DNA of 64,000 bases, taken from Rhodosalinus halophilus (lineage in GTDB: Bacteria; Pseudomonadota; Alphaproteobacteria; Rhodobacterales; Rhodobacteraceae). How positions within the stretch are numbered: position 1 is the stretch's first letter; each line of letters opens with the position of its first letter. The translations under genes and the position numbers were made by a program. Of this stretch, positions 39,899 to 47,520 are shown piece by piece. The DNA is taken from the NCBI RefSeq assembly GCF_003298775.1, contig NZ_QNTQ01000006.1, positions 496,001 to 560,000 on the forward strand. Direction: 5' to 3'. The notes beneath the pieces were generated by a model. That model had not been told where the DNA came from and searched no databases. It saw only the letters and a program-made list of their open reading frames with translations.

Positions 39899-40291
39899 AT
39901 GCAGGAACTCGCACCCGGGGGCATCGCGCCGCCTTTCGCCCGCTACTCCCACGGGATCGCCGCCGATCCCGGGAGGCGCATCGTCGTGACCAGCGGCCAG
40001 CTCGGCGTCGCCCCTGACGGGAGCGTGCCTGACGGCGCGGAGGCGCAGGCGCGTGTCTGTTTCGACAATCTCGATGCGATCCTGGCGGAGGCCGGAGGAT
40101 CGCGCGCCGACGTGATTCGCATCAACGCCTATGTCACCGCGCGCGAGCACATGGCCGGCTACATGGCCGCCCGCGACGCCTGGCTCGCGGAGGCGGACCG
40201 GCTGCCCGCCTCGACTCTGGTGATCGTGGCGGGCTTCACCCGGCCGGAATTCGTGGTCGAGGTCGAGGTGATCGCGGCCGTCCCGGCCTGA
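39899..40291 (+). CDS. RidA/YjgF family protein
   Basis: This 130-residue protein has the RidA fold. Its motifs are YSHGIAADPGRRIVVTSGQLG (N-terminal), QARVCFDNLDAILAEAG, VIRINAYVT and the Arg-containing FTRPEFVVEVEVIAA, in which Arg matches the residue that binds the substrate carboxylate in RidA. It probably hydrolyses reactive enamine/imine intermediates. Divergent RidA subgroups exist, so the substrate may differ. It lies 131 bp after tRNA-Lys. Confidence 0.9.
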   Translation: MQELAPGGIAPPFARYSHGIAADPGRRIVVTSGQLGVAPDGSVPDGAEAQARVCFDNLDAILAEAGGSRADVIRINAYVTAREHMAGYMAARDAWLAEADRLPASTLVIVAGFTRPEFVVEVEVIAAVPA

Positions 40292-40294
40292 GGA

Positions 40295-41017
40295 TCATTC
40301 CGGTCCGAGCGTCGCGACCACCGGGAAGTGGTCCGAGGCGATGCGCGAGGCGTCGCTGTCGTGCACATGCGCCCGCCCGCCGAGGCCCGGCGACAGGATG
40401 AAGCGGTCGAGTGCGAAGCGCGGCATTCGCGTGTGAAAGCTCAGCCCCGCGGGGAGTATGCGCGCGCCCTCGACGAAGGGCGCGAGCGTGCCGACCTCGC
40501 GCGGCTCGTTCAGATCGCCGGCGATCACCCAGCGCGTCGCGCCCGCCGCGCGCACCACCTCCGCCAGCCGCTCGACCGCCACGCGGCGGAAGGTGGCGAC
40601 CAAAGGCAGGTGGCAGCCGACGAGGAAGAGTTCGCCATCCGGCAGCCCGAGCCGCGCCAGAACCGCGCCGCGCGGTTCGAGCCCCGGCAGGTCGATCGCG
40701 TCGAGATCGAGCAGCGCGACATGCGGTGCGAGCGCCAGCGTGTTGCCGTGAAAGCCGGTGCGCCCGATGCCGACGCTGGGATCCAGCAGCCGCAGCCCGG
40801 CGTGCGCTTCCATCGAGGCGGGCGAGAGCACGGCGCGACGCGGCGGCACGCGGGTATCCACCTCCTGCAGCACGGCCACATCCGGGGCGATCTCGGCCAG
40901 CACCTCGACGATGCGGGCGGGATCGCGCCGGCGGTCGAGCCCGACCGCCTTGCGGATGTTGTAGCTGGCCAGGCGCAGGGCGCGGGGCGAATCGGGCGGC
41001 GAGGCAATCATGGGCAT
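40295..41017 (-). CDS. Endonuclease/exonuclease/phosphatase (EEP) family protein
   Basis: This 240-residue protein has the EEP metal-dependent phosphodiesterase fold. Its motifs are RLASYNIRKA (Asn ligand), AVLQEVDTR (Glu ligand), VIAGDLNEPRE (Asp/Asn) and ASDHFPVVATL (Asp-His). No signal peptide is visible, so a cytoplasmic location is likely. Family members cleave nucleic acids, phosphoinositides or sphingomyelin. The frame extends upstream, but MPMIASPP is a plausible start; a second Met is two codons later. It is divergent from the PhoD-like gene, which suggests a linked role. Confidence 0.85.
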   Translation of the reverse strand: MPMIASPPDSPRALRLASYNIRKAVGLDRRRDPARIVEVLAEIAPDVAVLQEVDTRVPPRRAVLSPASMEAHAGLRLLDPSVGIGRTGFHGNTLALAPHVALLDLDAIDLPGLEPRGAVLARLGLPDGELFLVGCHLPLVATFRRVAVERLAEVVRAAGATRWVIAGDLNEPREVGTLAPFVEGARILPAGLSFHTRMPRFALDRFILSPGLGGRAHVHDSDASRIASDHFPVVATLGPE

Positions 41018-41148
41018 CTCTTCGGGCCTCAATAGCAAGCGCCGTGCCCCGGGTTCCAGCAAGCGAAACCATGCAGCGCGACGCCGCGTGCAGTTGCAAT
41101 CGCCGCGCGGCTGCCCTTTGTCGGGCAGCGCAGGCAGCGGAGCGGCGC

Positions 41149-42582
41149 ATGACACCACTCGACGAAAACGGCGGACGCGCGGGTCCGATCCTCTACATGC
41201 GCCGGCTCGCGGAGGGCCGGCTGGAGCTCGCCGCGCTGGTTCTGCGGCCCGAGGGCGAAGCGCCGGGGGCCTTCGTCGCGGAAGGGGCCGAGATCGAACC
41301 GCGCGCGCTCGCCACCATCGGCGGCGTGACCGCCCATCGCTACGACTTCGCGCTCACCGCCGACGCGGCCGCGGGCTACACCCATGACGGCACGGCCTAT
41401 CCGGTCCGCACCGCGGTTTCCGGCGACCTGCGGATCGCCTTCGTCTCCTGCAACGGCGAGGAGCACGGCGACCTCGCGCGCGATCCCGCCGAGCGCGACG
41501 CGATGTGGCTGCGCCTGGGCGAGCGGCACGACGAGGCGCCGTTCAGCCTGTTGCTGCATGGCGGGGATCAGATCTACGCCGACGAGGTGACGCTCGCGCA
41601 TCCGGCGACGCGGGACTGGCCGGGCGGGGCACGGCAGACGCTTTCGCCCGACCAACTCGGCGAGGTGGCCGGGACGCTGCGCCGCGCCTACTGGGCGCGC
41701 TACATCGCGGCGATGGCGCGGCCGGCCTTCGCCCATCTCGCGGCGCGTGTGCCTTCGCTCGCCATCTGGGACGACCACGACATCTGCGACGGCTGGGGCT
41801 CGCTGCTGCGCGGGCAGGAGCGCAGGCCGCTGGGGCGCACGCTCTTTACCGCCGCGCGCGACGCCTACCTGCTGTTTCAGCATGGCACCGTTCCGGGCGG
41901 CCTGCCGCCGGGCAGTCTCGATCTCTCGGGCGCGAACCTCGGCTGGCGGGTGGACCTGCCGGGCGTTAGCCTGATCGCGCCCGACCTGCGCTCCGAGCGC
42001 ACGCGACGGCGGATCATGTCGCCGGCCGGACGCGCGGCCCTGCGCGCGTCGCTCGCGCGCGGCGTCGAGGATCGGGTGATCCTGATCTCGAGCGTGCCGC
42101 TCCTGGGCCCGCGTCTGTCGCTGGTCGAGCGGGCGATGCGGCTCACGCCATGGATGGAGAAATACGAAGACGATCTGCGCGACCAATGGCAGAGCTACGC
42201 CCACCGCGCCGAATGGCGCCGGATGCTGCGCCAGCTCGCCGCCCTTCAGGCGGATGGCCACGCGGTCACCGTGCTCTCGGGGGAAATCCACCTCGCCACG
42301 CGCGGGACGATGGAAACGGCCGCCGGCCCGCTGCATCAGCTCGTGGCCTCGGGCGTGGCACATCGTGCGCCGCCGCGCCTCTATGCGGACGTGTTGGGGA
42401 CGCTTGCGCGCCTGGGCGAGGCGCCGGTGCCGGAGCACCCGATCCGCCTGCACCCCCTGCCGGGTCGGCGGCGGATCTATGTCGCCGAGCGCAACTATCT
42501 CGTGCTGGAGCGCAAGGCGGGGAGGTGGCGCGCCGCCTGGGATCTCGAGGACGGCGGGCTCACCCCGGAGCTGCCCTTGTGA
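41149..42582 (+). CDS. PhoD-like metallophosphatase
   Basis: This 477-residue protein has a metallophosphatase domain of the PhoD type: VSCNGEEHGD, LHGGDQIYADEV, IWDDHDICDGWGS and a late LSGEIHLATRG, together giving the dinuclear metal ligands. Unlike classical PhoD it shows no Tat or Sec signal peptide, so it appears cytoplasmic. Substrates of PhoD-like enzymes include phosphodiesters and phospholipids; here it is unknown. It is divergent from the EEP gene. Confidence 0.88.
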   Translation: MTPLDENGGRAGPILYMRRLAEGRLELAALVLRPEGEAPGAFVAEGAEIEPRALATIGGVTAHRYDFALTADAAAGYTHDGTAYPVRTAVSGDLRIAFVSCNGEEHGDLARDPAERDAMWLRLGERHDEAPFSLLLHGGDQIYADEVTLAHPATRDWPGGARQTLSPDQLGEVAGTLRRAYWARYIAAMARPAFAHLAARVPSLAIWDDHDICDGWGSLLRGQERRPLGRTLFTAARDAYLLFQHGTVPGGLPPGSLDLSGANLGWRVDLPGVSLIAPDLRSERTRRRIMSPAGRAALRASLARGVEDRVILISSVPLLGPRLSLVERAMRLTPWMEKYEDDLRDQWQSYAHRAEWRRMLRQLAALQADGHAVTVLSGEIHLATRGTMETAAGPLHQLVASGVAHRAPPRLYADVLGTLARLGEAPVPEHPIRLHPLPGRRRIYVAERNYLVLERKAGRWRAAWDLEDGGLTPELPL

Positions 42583-42606
42583 CGGGCAGCCGTGTCGCGC
42601 CGCGCT

Positions 42607-42828
42607 TCAGACGTAGTAGAGGTCGCTGAAGACGCGATGCACGATTTCCTCGCGCTTGATGCCGCGCTTGGCGAGTTCGGCATCCGAGAGCGATTGCAGA
42701 TACTGCACCTGCCGCACGCGGCGGTTCGAGGCCGCCGCCGTTTCGAAGAACTCGCCGATCGCGGCGAGCACGGCGCGGAAGCCGCTGCGGCGGCCGGCGG
42801 TGGTGGAATGGGCCGTGATATCAGCCAT
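42607..42828 (-). CDS. DUF1127 domain-containing small protein
   Basis: This 73-residue protein has a C-terminal DUF1127 (YjiS-like) motif: VRQVQYLQSLSDAELAKRGI then KREEIVHRVF. Small DUF1127 proteins in alphaproteobacteria bind RNA and influence phosphate or carbon metabolism and growth transitions. That is a family statement, not shown here. I chose the Met of MADITAHST because GGAG lies 9 nt upstream. It is convergent with the PhoD-like gene. Confidence 0.88.
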   Translation of the reverse strand: MADITAHSTTAGRRSGFRAVLAAIGEFFETAAASNRRVRQVQYLQSLSDAELAKRGIKREEIVHRVFSDLYYV

Positions 42829-42957
42829 TTTTGGAAACTCCGTCAGATTTGTTGACCGTTTCCTCCCTTGGCCGATGACATAGGCGACCGCCGCCCGCAC
42901 GGCTACGGGCGGCGGCGCATACCCGGCTCACGCCGGATGCAAGGCTTCGAATGCGAC

Positions 42958-43347
42958 TCAGGCCTCGCCGGTGCCGGTGGCGGCCCGTTCGGGCGCGGGC
43001 ATCGCAGGGGGCGCGGAGGGCTGTCGCCGCGAACCCTTGCCGGCGGACGGGGCGGGCCCGTCCGAGGACGCGACCAGCCGGGGCTTCGGCGTCTCGGCGC
43101 GCGGCGCCTGCGCCTTCGGCGCAGCCTTGCTGCGCGCTGCGGGTTGCCGGCGCTTGGCCTTCGGCGGCCCCTGCGGCTCGGTCGCGGACCCGGACCGCTC
43201 CAATGCCCGCGTCCACGGGCGCAGGGTGGCGAAATCCATCGCGCTGCGCGCGAGAACGGTGGCGCAGCGCATCTGCGCGGCCACGGCGTAGCCGGAGGCC
43301 CGGGCGAGGGCCAGGCTCGCGGCGATGGGATCGTGATACGGTGTCAT
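42958..43347 (-). CDS. Hypothetical protein with Ala/Pro/Lys-rich tail
   Basis: A 129-residue protein. GGGGGAG lies 6 nt before the ATG, a strong ribosome binding site. The N-terminal 45 residues (YHDPIAASLALARASGYAVA and MRCATVLARSAMDFATLRPW) look helical, like the start of small phasin-type proteins. The remainder is a low-complexity Pro/Ala/Lys/Arg-rich tail. I do not recognise a family with certainty. It lies 129 bp upstream of the DUF1127 gene on the same strand and could be cotranscribed with it. Confidence 0.65.
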   Translation of the reverse strand: MTPYHDPIAASLALARASGYAVAAQMRCATVLARSAMDFATLRPWTRALERSGSATEPQGPPKAKRRQPAARSKAAPKAQAPRAETPKPRLVASSDGPAPSAGKGSRRQPSAPPAMPAPERAATGTGEA

Positions 43348-43698
43348 GCTTTCTCCCCCAGTGGCGATCTCGGTGTTCCGCTTCGGGCTCGCGGCGGCGC
43401 TGCGGCCGTTGCCACCGCCGCCTTGGCGACTTGCGAAAGACTGCAGGTGCATACCGCGACTTCGCGTCAGGGCTGTGACAGCGCACCACGGCACACAGTG
43501 CATGGTTTGCACGACTCGGGTGGGTTCCCAAGCGGAACCCGCGTCGGCCGACGCAGATGCGACGCTTTGCCCGGATTTTGCGCAGCGCATTCGTGACGAC
43601 GCCGATCGCTGCGCCGCGAATATTTTACCGATTGATAAAAAACAGGTCCTGTGAGAGCGTTTCCGCAAAACGACACGAGACCGACAGCGGAGACAGAC
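43348..43698. other. 351-bp intergenic region upstream of preT
   Basis: This is the space between the divergent hypothetical gene and preT. It is visibly less GC-rich near 43605-43645 (ATATTTTACC, GATAAAAAAC), where a promoter could sit, and it contains the RutR-like site listed separately. No convincing gene is seen: one plus-strand frame (43346-43654) is Pro/Arg-rich without motifs or ribosome binding site. Confidence 0.5.
43623..43640. promoter_or_regulatory. RutR-like degenerate operator upstream of preT
   Basis: TTTTACCGATTGATAAAA is an imperfect palindrome 58 bp before the preT start. Compared with the perfect 16-bp site at 47445, its inner 16 bases match at 12 positions, including the ACC and ATTG core. 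It is a candidate operator placing preTA under the same regulator. This is inferred from similarity only. Confidence 0.4.
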
Positions 43699-45021
43699 AT
43701 GAAACCGAACGCGCTGGCCGAGGGCATCCGGCCCGGCCGCATGGAGCCCGAGGCGCTGGCCGAAGGCTTCTGCGACATCCATCCCCCGCTCACCCCGCAC
43801 GAGGCCGCGGTCGCCGCGGATCGCTGCTATTTCTGCCACGACGCGCCCTGCATCGCGGCCTGCCCGACCGAGATCGACATCCCGCTCTTCATCCGCCAGA
43901 TCGCCACCGGCACGCCGGAGGCGGCCGCGAAGACGATCTTCGAGCAGAACATCCTGGGCGGCATGTGCGCCCGCGTCTGCCCGACCGAGACGCTCTGCGA
44001 AGAGGCCTGCGTGCGCGAGGTGGCGGAGCAAGACCCGGTCGAGATCGGCCGGCTGCAGCGCTACGCGACGGATACCCTGATGGAGGCAGGCGTCCACCCC
44101 TTCGAGCGCGCGGCGCCCACGGGCAAGCGCGTGGCCGTGGTGGGCGCGGGGCCGGCGGGGCTCGCCTGCGCGCACCGCCTGGCGATGAAGGGTCACGAGG
44201 TGGTGATCTACGACGCTCGGGAAAAGCCCGGCGGTCTCAACGAATACGGCATTGCCGCCTACAAGACCGTGGACGGCTTCGCCGAGCGCGAGGTGGAGTG
44301 GCTCATGCAGATCGGCGGCATCCGGCTCGAGCAGGGGCGCGCGCTGGGCCGGGACGTCACGCTGGGCGAATTGCGACAGGACTTCGACGCCGTGTTCCTC
44401 GGGATGGGTCTGGGCGCGGTCAACGCGCTCGGCCTGGAGGGTGAGGACCGCTCGGGCATCGACGATGCGGTGGATTTCATCGCCGAACTTCGGCAGGCCG
44501 AAGATCTCGCGCGGCTGCCCGTCGGCCGCGACGTCGTCGTGATCGGCGGCGGCATGACGGCCGTGGACGCGGCGGTGCAAGCGAAACTCCTCGGCGCACT
44601 CAACGTCACCATGGTCTATCGCCGCTCGCGCGCGCGGATGAACGCGAGCCGCAAGGAACAGGATCATGCGGCGCGCCGCGGCGTGAAGATCGTGACCAAC
44701 GCGGTGCCTGTCGCGGTGCACGGCAACGGCGCGGTGCGCGAGGTCGAGTTCGAGTTCGTCGAGGACGACCTCACGCCCACCGGCGAGCGCTTCCGCCTGC
44801 CGGCAGACCAGGTCTTCAAGGCGATCGGCCAGCGGCTGGAGGGCGAGGGCCTGCCCGAGATCGATCGCGGCAAGATCGCCGTCACCGGCGCCGGCCGCAC
44901 GAGCGTGGAGGGCGTCTGGGCCGGGGGCGACTGCGCCGCGGGCGGGGACGACCTGACCGTGACAGCCGTCGCGCAGGGCCGCGACGCGGCCGAGGACATC
45001 CACGCGGCGCTGGGGCGCTGA
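43699..45021 (+). CDS. preT: Dihydropyrimidine dehydrogenase subunit PreT (NAD-dependent)
   Basis: PreT takes electrons from NAD(P)H for reduction of uracil or thymine by PreA. The 440-residue protein has an N-terminal ferredoxin-like domain with Cys motifs (RCYFCHDAPCIAACP and GGMCARVCPTETLCEEAC) that bind two [4Fe-4S] clusters. An FAD site follows at [18 protein letters not shown] and a nicotinamide-nucleotide site at VVVIGGGMTAVDAAVQAKL. The Met of MKPNALAEG is chosen because GGAG lies 7 nt upstream. preA starts 32 bp downstream. Confidence 0.93.
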   Translation: MKPNALAEGIRPGRMEPEALAEGFCDIHPPLTPHEAAVAADRCYFCHDAPCIAACPTEIDIPLFIRQIATGTPEAAAKTIFEQNILGGMCARVCPTETLCEEACVREVAEQDPVEIGRLQRYATDTLMEAGVHPFERAAPTGKRVAVVGAGPAGLACAHRLAMKGHEVVIYDAREKPGGLNEYGIAAYKTVDGFAEREVEWLMQIGGIRLEQGRALGRDVTLGELRQDFDAVFLGMGLGAVNALGLEGEDRSGIDDAVDFIAELRQAEDLARLPVGRDVVVIGGGMTAVDAAVQAKLLGALNVTMVYRRSRARMNASRKEQDHAARRGVKIVTNAVPVAVHGNGAVREVEFEFVEDDLTPTGERFRLPADQVFKAIGQRLEGEGLPEIDRGKIAVTGAGRTSVEGVWAGGDCAAGGDDLTVTAVAQGRDAAEDIHAALGR

Positions 45022-45053
45022 GGCGCGCGCCGTCCGACAGGGAGACAAGCACA

Positions 45054-46355
45054 ATGGCCAATCTCGCGACCGACTTTCTGGGCATCAAGTCGCCCAACCC
45101 CTTCTGGCTGGCCTCCGCGCCGCCCACGGACAAGGAATACAACGTCCGCCGTGCCTTCGATGCGGGCTGGGGCGGCGTTGTCTGGAAGACGCTGGGCCTC
45201 GACCCTGCGATCGTGAACGTCAACGGGCCGCGCTACGGCGCGGTCTGGGGGCCGGACCGGCGGCTGATGGGGATGAACAACATCGAGCTCATCACCGACC
45301 GCCCGCTCGAGACGAACCTCGAGGAGATCAAGGCGGTCAAGCGCGACTATCCCGACCGGGCGATGATCGTCTCGCTCATGGTGCCCTGCGAGGAGGAGCC
45401 CTGGGCCTGGATACTGAAACGCGTCGAGGAGACGGGCGCCGACGGGGTGGAGCTCAACTTCGGCTGCCCGCACGGCATGAGCGAGCGCGGCATGGGCTCG
45501 GCCGTGGGGCAGGTGCCCGAATACATCGAGATGGTCACCCGCTGGTGCAAGGCCAACACCCGGATGCCGGTGATCGTGAAGCTCACGCCCAACGTCACCG
45601 ATATCCGCAAGCCCGCCGCCGCCGCGCTCGCCGGCGGGGCGGACGCCGTGAGCCTCATCAACACGGTCAATTCAATCACCAGCGTGGATCTCGACCTTTT
45701 CGCGCCGGAGCCCACGATCGACGGCAAGGGCGCGCACGGCGGCTACTGCGGCCCGGCCGTGAAGCCCATCGCGCTCAACATGGTGGCCGAGATCGCGCGC
45801 ACGCCGGAGCTCTCGCGCCTGCCGATCAGCGGCATCGGCGGCATCACCACCTGGCGCGACGCGGCCGAGTTCCTGGCGCTGGGTGCGGGCAACGTGCAGG
45901 TCTGCACGGCCGCCATGACCTACGGCTTCAAGATCGTGCAGGAGATGATCTCGGGCCTTTCGCAGTATCTCGACGAGAAGCAGATCGCGCTTCCCGAGCT
46001 GGTCGGGCGCGCGGTGCCCAACGTGGTCGACTGGAACGCGCTGAACCTGAACTACGTCACAAAGGCGCGCATCGACCAGGACAAGTGCATCAAGTGCGGC
46101 CGCTGCTACGCGGCCTGCGAGGACACGAGCCATCAGGCGATCAGCATGTCGCCCGACCGCAAGTTCGAGGTGATCGACGCCGAATGCGTGGCCTGCAACC
46201 TCTGCGTCAACGTCTGCCCGGTCGAGGACTGCATCACGATGGAGCGGATGGCCGCGGGCGAGGTGGATCCGCGGACCGGCGAGGTTGTGCGCGAGGAATA
46301 CGCCAACTGGACGACGCATCCGAACAATCCGGCGGCGGCCAAGGCGGCGGAGTGA
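45054..46355 (+). CDS. preA: Dihydropyrimidine dehydrogenase subunit PreA (NAD-dependent)
   Basis: PreA reduces uracil or thymine to the 5,6-dihydro form. The 433-residue protein has a dihydroorotate-dehydrogenase-like TIM barrel (IKSPNPFWLASAPPTDKEYN; active-site Cys in NFGCPHGMSERGMGSAVGQ) binding FMN. A C-terminal bacterial ferredoxin domain (CIKCGRCYAACEDTSHQAI and CVACNLCVNVCPVEDCI) binds two [4Fe-4S] clusters. The order preT-preA matches the two-subunit bacterial enzyme corresponding to mammalian DPD. Confidence 0.95.
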   Translation: MANLATDFLGIKSPNPFWLASAPPTDKEYNVRRAFDAGWGGVVWKTLGLDPAIVNVNGPRYGAVWGPDRRLMGMNNIELITDRPLETNLEEIKAVKRDYPDRAMIVSLMVPCEEEPWAWILKRVEETGADGVELNFGCPHGMSERGMGSAVGQVPEYIEMVTRWCKANTRMPVIVKLTPNVTDIRKPAAAALAGGADAVSLINTVNSITSVDLDLFAPEPTIDGKGAHGGYCGPAVKPIALNMVAEIARTPELSRLPISGIGGITTWRDAAEFLALGAGNVQVCTAAMTYGFKIVQEMISGLSQYLDEKQIALPELVGRAVPNVVDWNALNLNYVTKARIDQDKCIKCGRCYAACEDTSHQAISMSPDRKFEVIDAECVACNLCVNVCPVEDCITMERMAAGEVDPRTGEVVREEYANWTTHPNNPAAAKAAE

Positions 46356-46360
46356 AGCAG

Positions 46361-46426
46361 CCCTGCCATTTTTGTACGAAGAATGGCAGGGTCCATGCGC
46401 TCGGACGGAGGCTTTTCGTACGAAAA
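46361..46426. repeat. Hairpin after preA plus TTTTCGTACGAAAA palindrome
   Basis: CCCTGCCATT (46361) pairs perfectly with AATGGCAGGG (46382), loop 11 nt. It begins 6 bp after preA and may act as a transcription end, although there is no T-tract. A 14-bp perfect palindrome TTTTCGTACGAAAA follows at 46413-46426. The loop of the hairpin also contains GTACGAA. These appear to be small extragenic palindromes between convergent genes. Confidence 0.6.
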
Positions 46427-46437
46427 CCCCCTGCGTC

Positions 46438-46674
46438 TCAGCAGATGACGCGCATGTGGCCCGGATTGCAGATAAATATGAACTGGCCACCGCATTCGAT
46501 CAGGTGAAAGCCGCGGGCGCGCACTTCCGCTGCGAGGGCAGCCTGCCCGACCTCGCGCTCCACGTCGCGCACCGCGCGGCGCAGGACGCCGCCCGGCCGG
46601 GCCGCCTTGGCCGCGAAGAGGCGGCGAAGCCAGGCCTTGTTTCGAGACTGTACGAGAGAGCCATCGTCGAGCAT
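46438..46674 (-). CDS. Small conserved-looking protein downstream of rutR (78 aa)
   Basis: This 78-residue basic protein contains WLRRLFAAKAARPGGVLRRA, VRDVEREVGQ and a C-terminal FHLIECGGQFIFICNPGHMR. The pattern of short helices followed by two beta strands ending in CN-x-x-x-x-R reminds me of small Rhodobacterales proteins often labelled N-(5'-phosphoribosyl)anthranilate isomerase, although they are far too short for TrpF. It starts 36 bp after rutR on the same strand. The start codon is uncertain because no strong ribosome binding site is seen. Confidence 0.6.
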   Translation of the reverse strand: MLDDGSLVQSRNKAWLRRLFAAKAARPGGVLRRAVRDVEREVGQAALAAEVRARGFHLIECGGQFIFICNPGHMRVIC

Positions 46675-46709
46675 GCCGCGCAGGCTGCCCGAAGAGGGTA
46701 AAAGCAGGA

Positions 46710-47345
46710 TTAATCCGGCCGGGGCGCCAGAAGCTTGCGGAACATTGTCTCGACATGGGCGAGGGCGTCGTCCCAGACGTCGCCCTCCGGCATCAGCACG
46801 GCGATCTGCGCCTCGAAATCCGCATAGTGCTGCGTGGTCGCCCAGATCGACATGATCAGATGCCGCGGCTCGACCGGCGCGAGCCGGCCCTGCTCCACCC
46901 AGCGCGCGATCAGGGCGGCCTTTTCGTCCACCAGCGGTTTCAGCCCGTCCTCCAGATGCGGGCGCATCCGTGGCGCGCCCTGCAGGATCTCGTTGGCGAA
47001 AAGGCGGCTCTCGCGCGGATATTCGCGGCTCATCTCCACCTTGCGGCGGATGTAGCGCAGAAGCTCCTCGAGCGGCTCGCCGGCGGGGTCGAGCCGGTGC
47101 AGCGGCTCGAGCCATGTCTCCATCGTGTGGTTCAGAAGCGTGACGTGGATCGCCTCCTTCCCCTCGAAGTAGTAGAGAATGTTGGGCTTCGACAGCCCGG
47201 CCGCCTGCGCGATCTGGTCGAGCGTCGCGCCGCGGTAGCCCTCGACCGAAAAGACGTCGAGCGCCGCTTCCAGGATGCGCTTGCGGTTGCGCGTCTGGAT
47301 GCGGCTGGGCTTTCTCGCGGTATAGGGCTCGGTCGGCCGGTTCAT
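46710..47345 (-). CDS. rutR: TetR family regulator, RutR-like
   Basis: This 211-residue regulator has an N-terminal TetR helix-turn-helix (ILEAALDVFSVEGYRGATLD and IAQAAGLSKPNILYYFEGKE). The C-terminal domain closely follows E. coli RutR (KVEMSREYPRESRLFANEIL; LIMSIWATTQHYADFEAQI), which binds uracil and thymine and then releases DNA. A RutR-type operator lies 100 bp upstream of its start, in the shared intergenic region with hyuC. It likely represses the pyrimidine cluster when pyrimidine is scarce. Confidence 0.9.
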   Translation of the reverse strand: MNRPTEPYTARKPSRIQTRNRKRILEAALDVFSVEGYRGATLDQIAQAAGLSKPNILYYFEGKEAIHVTLLNHTMETWLEPLHRLDPAGEPLEELLRYIRRKVEMSREYPRESRLFANEILQGAPRMRPHLEDGLKPLVDEKAALIARWVEQGRLAPVEPRHLIMSIWATTQHYADFEAQIAVLMPEGDVWDDALAHVETMFRKLLAPRPD

Positions 47346-47444
47346 GCCTCGGTCGGGATGCGCAGCGATTGATCCGCCTTCCTCTGACCCGCCCCGCCTC
47401 TGCCGTCAATCCTTGACAGGGTGAGGGCCGGTTGCAATCGTGCC

Positions 47445-47460
47445 TTGACCAATTGGTCAA
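47445..47460. promoter_or_regulatory. RutR operator
   Basis: TTGACCAATTGGTCAA is a perfect 16-bp palindrome that matches the known E. coli RutR consensus TTGACCA-NN-TGGTCAA at every fixed position. It lies in the 175-bp gap between rutR (minus) and the hyuC-type gene (plus), 60 bp before the latter's start. It probably gives both autoregulation and pyrimidine control of the downstream operon. Confidence 0.85.
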
Positions 47461-47520
47461 AAGCCTGCGCCGCGCCATGCGCGCGGAAGACGGGCCGCCA
47501 GCTACGGGGAGAGCAAGCGC

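Noticed and set aside
43346-43654. 102-codon frame in the preT upstream region
   Set aside because: It is Pro/Arg/Ala-rich without motif or ribosome binding site, and it overlaps a likely promoter with lower GC content.
46361-46391. Hairpin after preA as a Rho-independent terminator
   Set aside because: The stem is perfect, but neither strand has the T-tract needed, so it is listed only as a hairpin.
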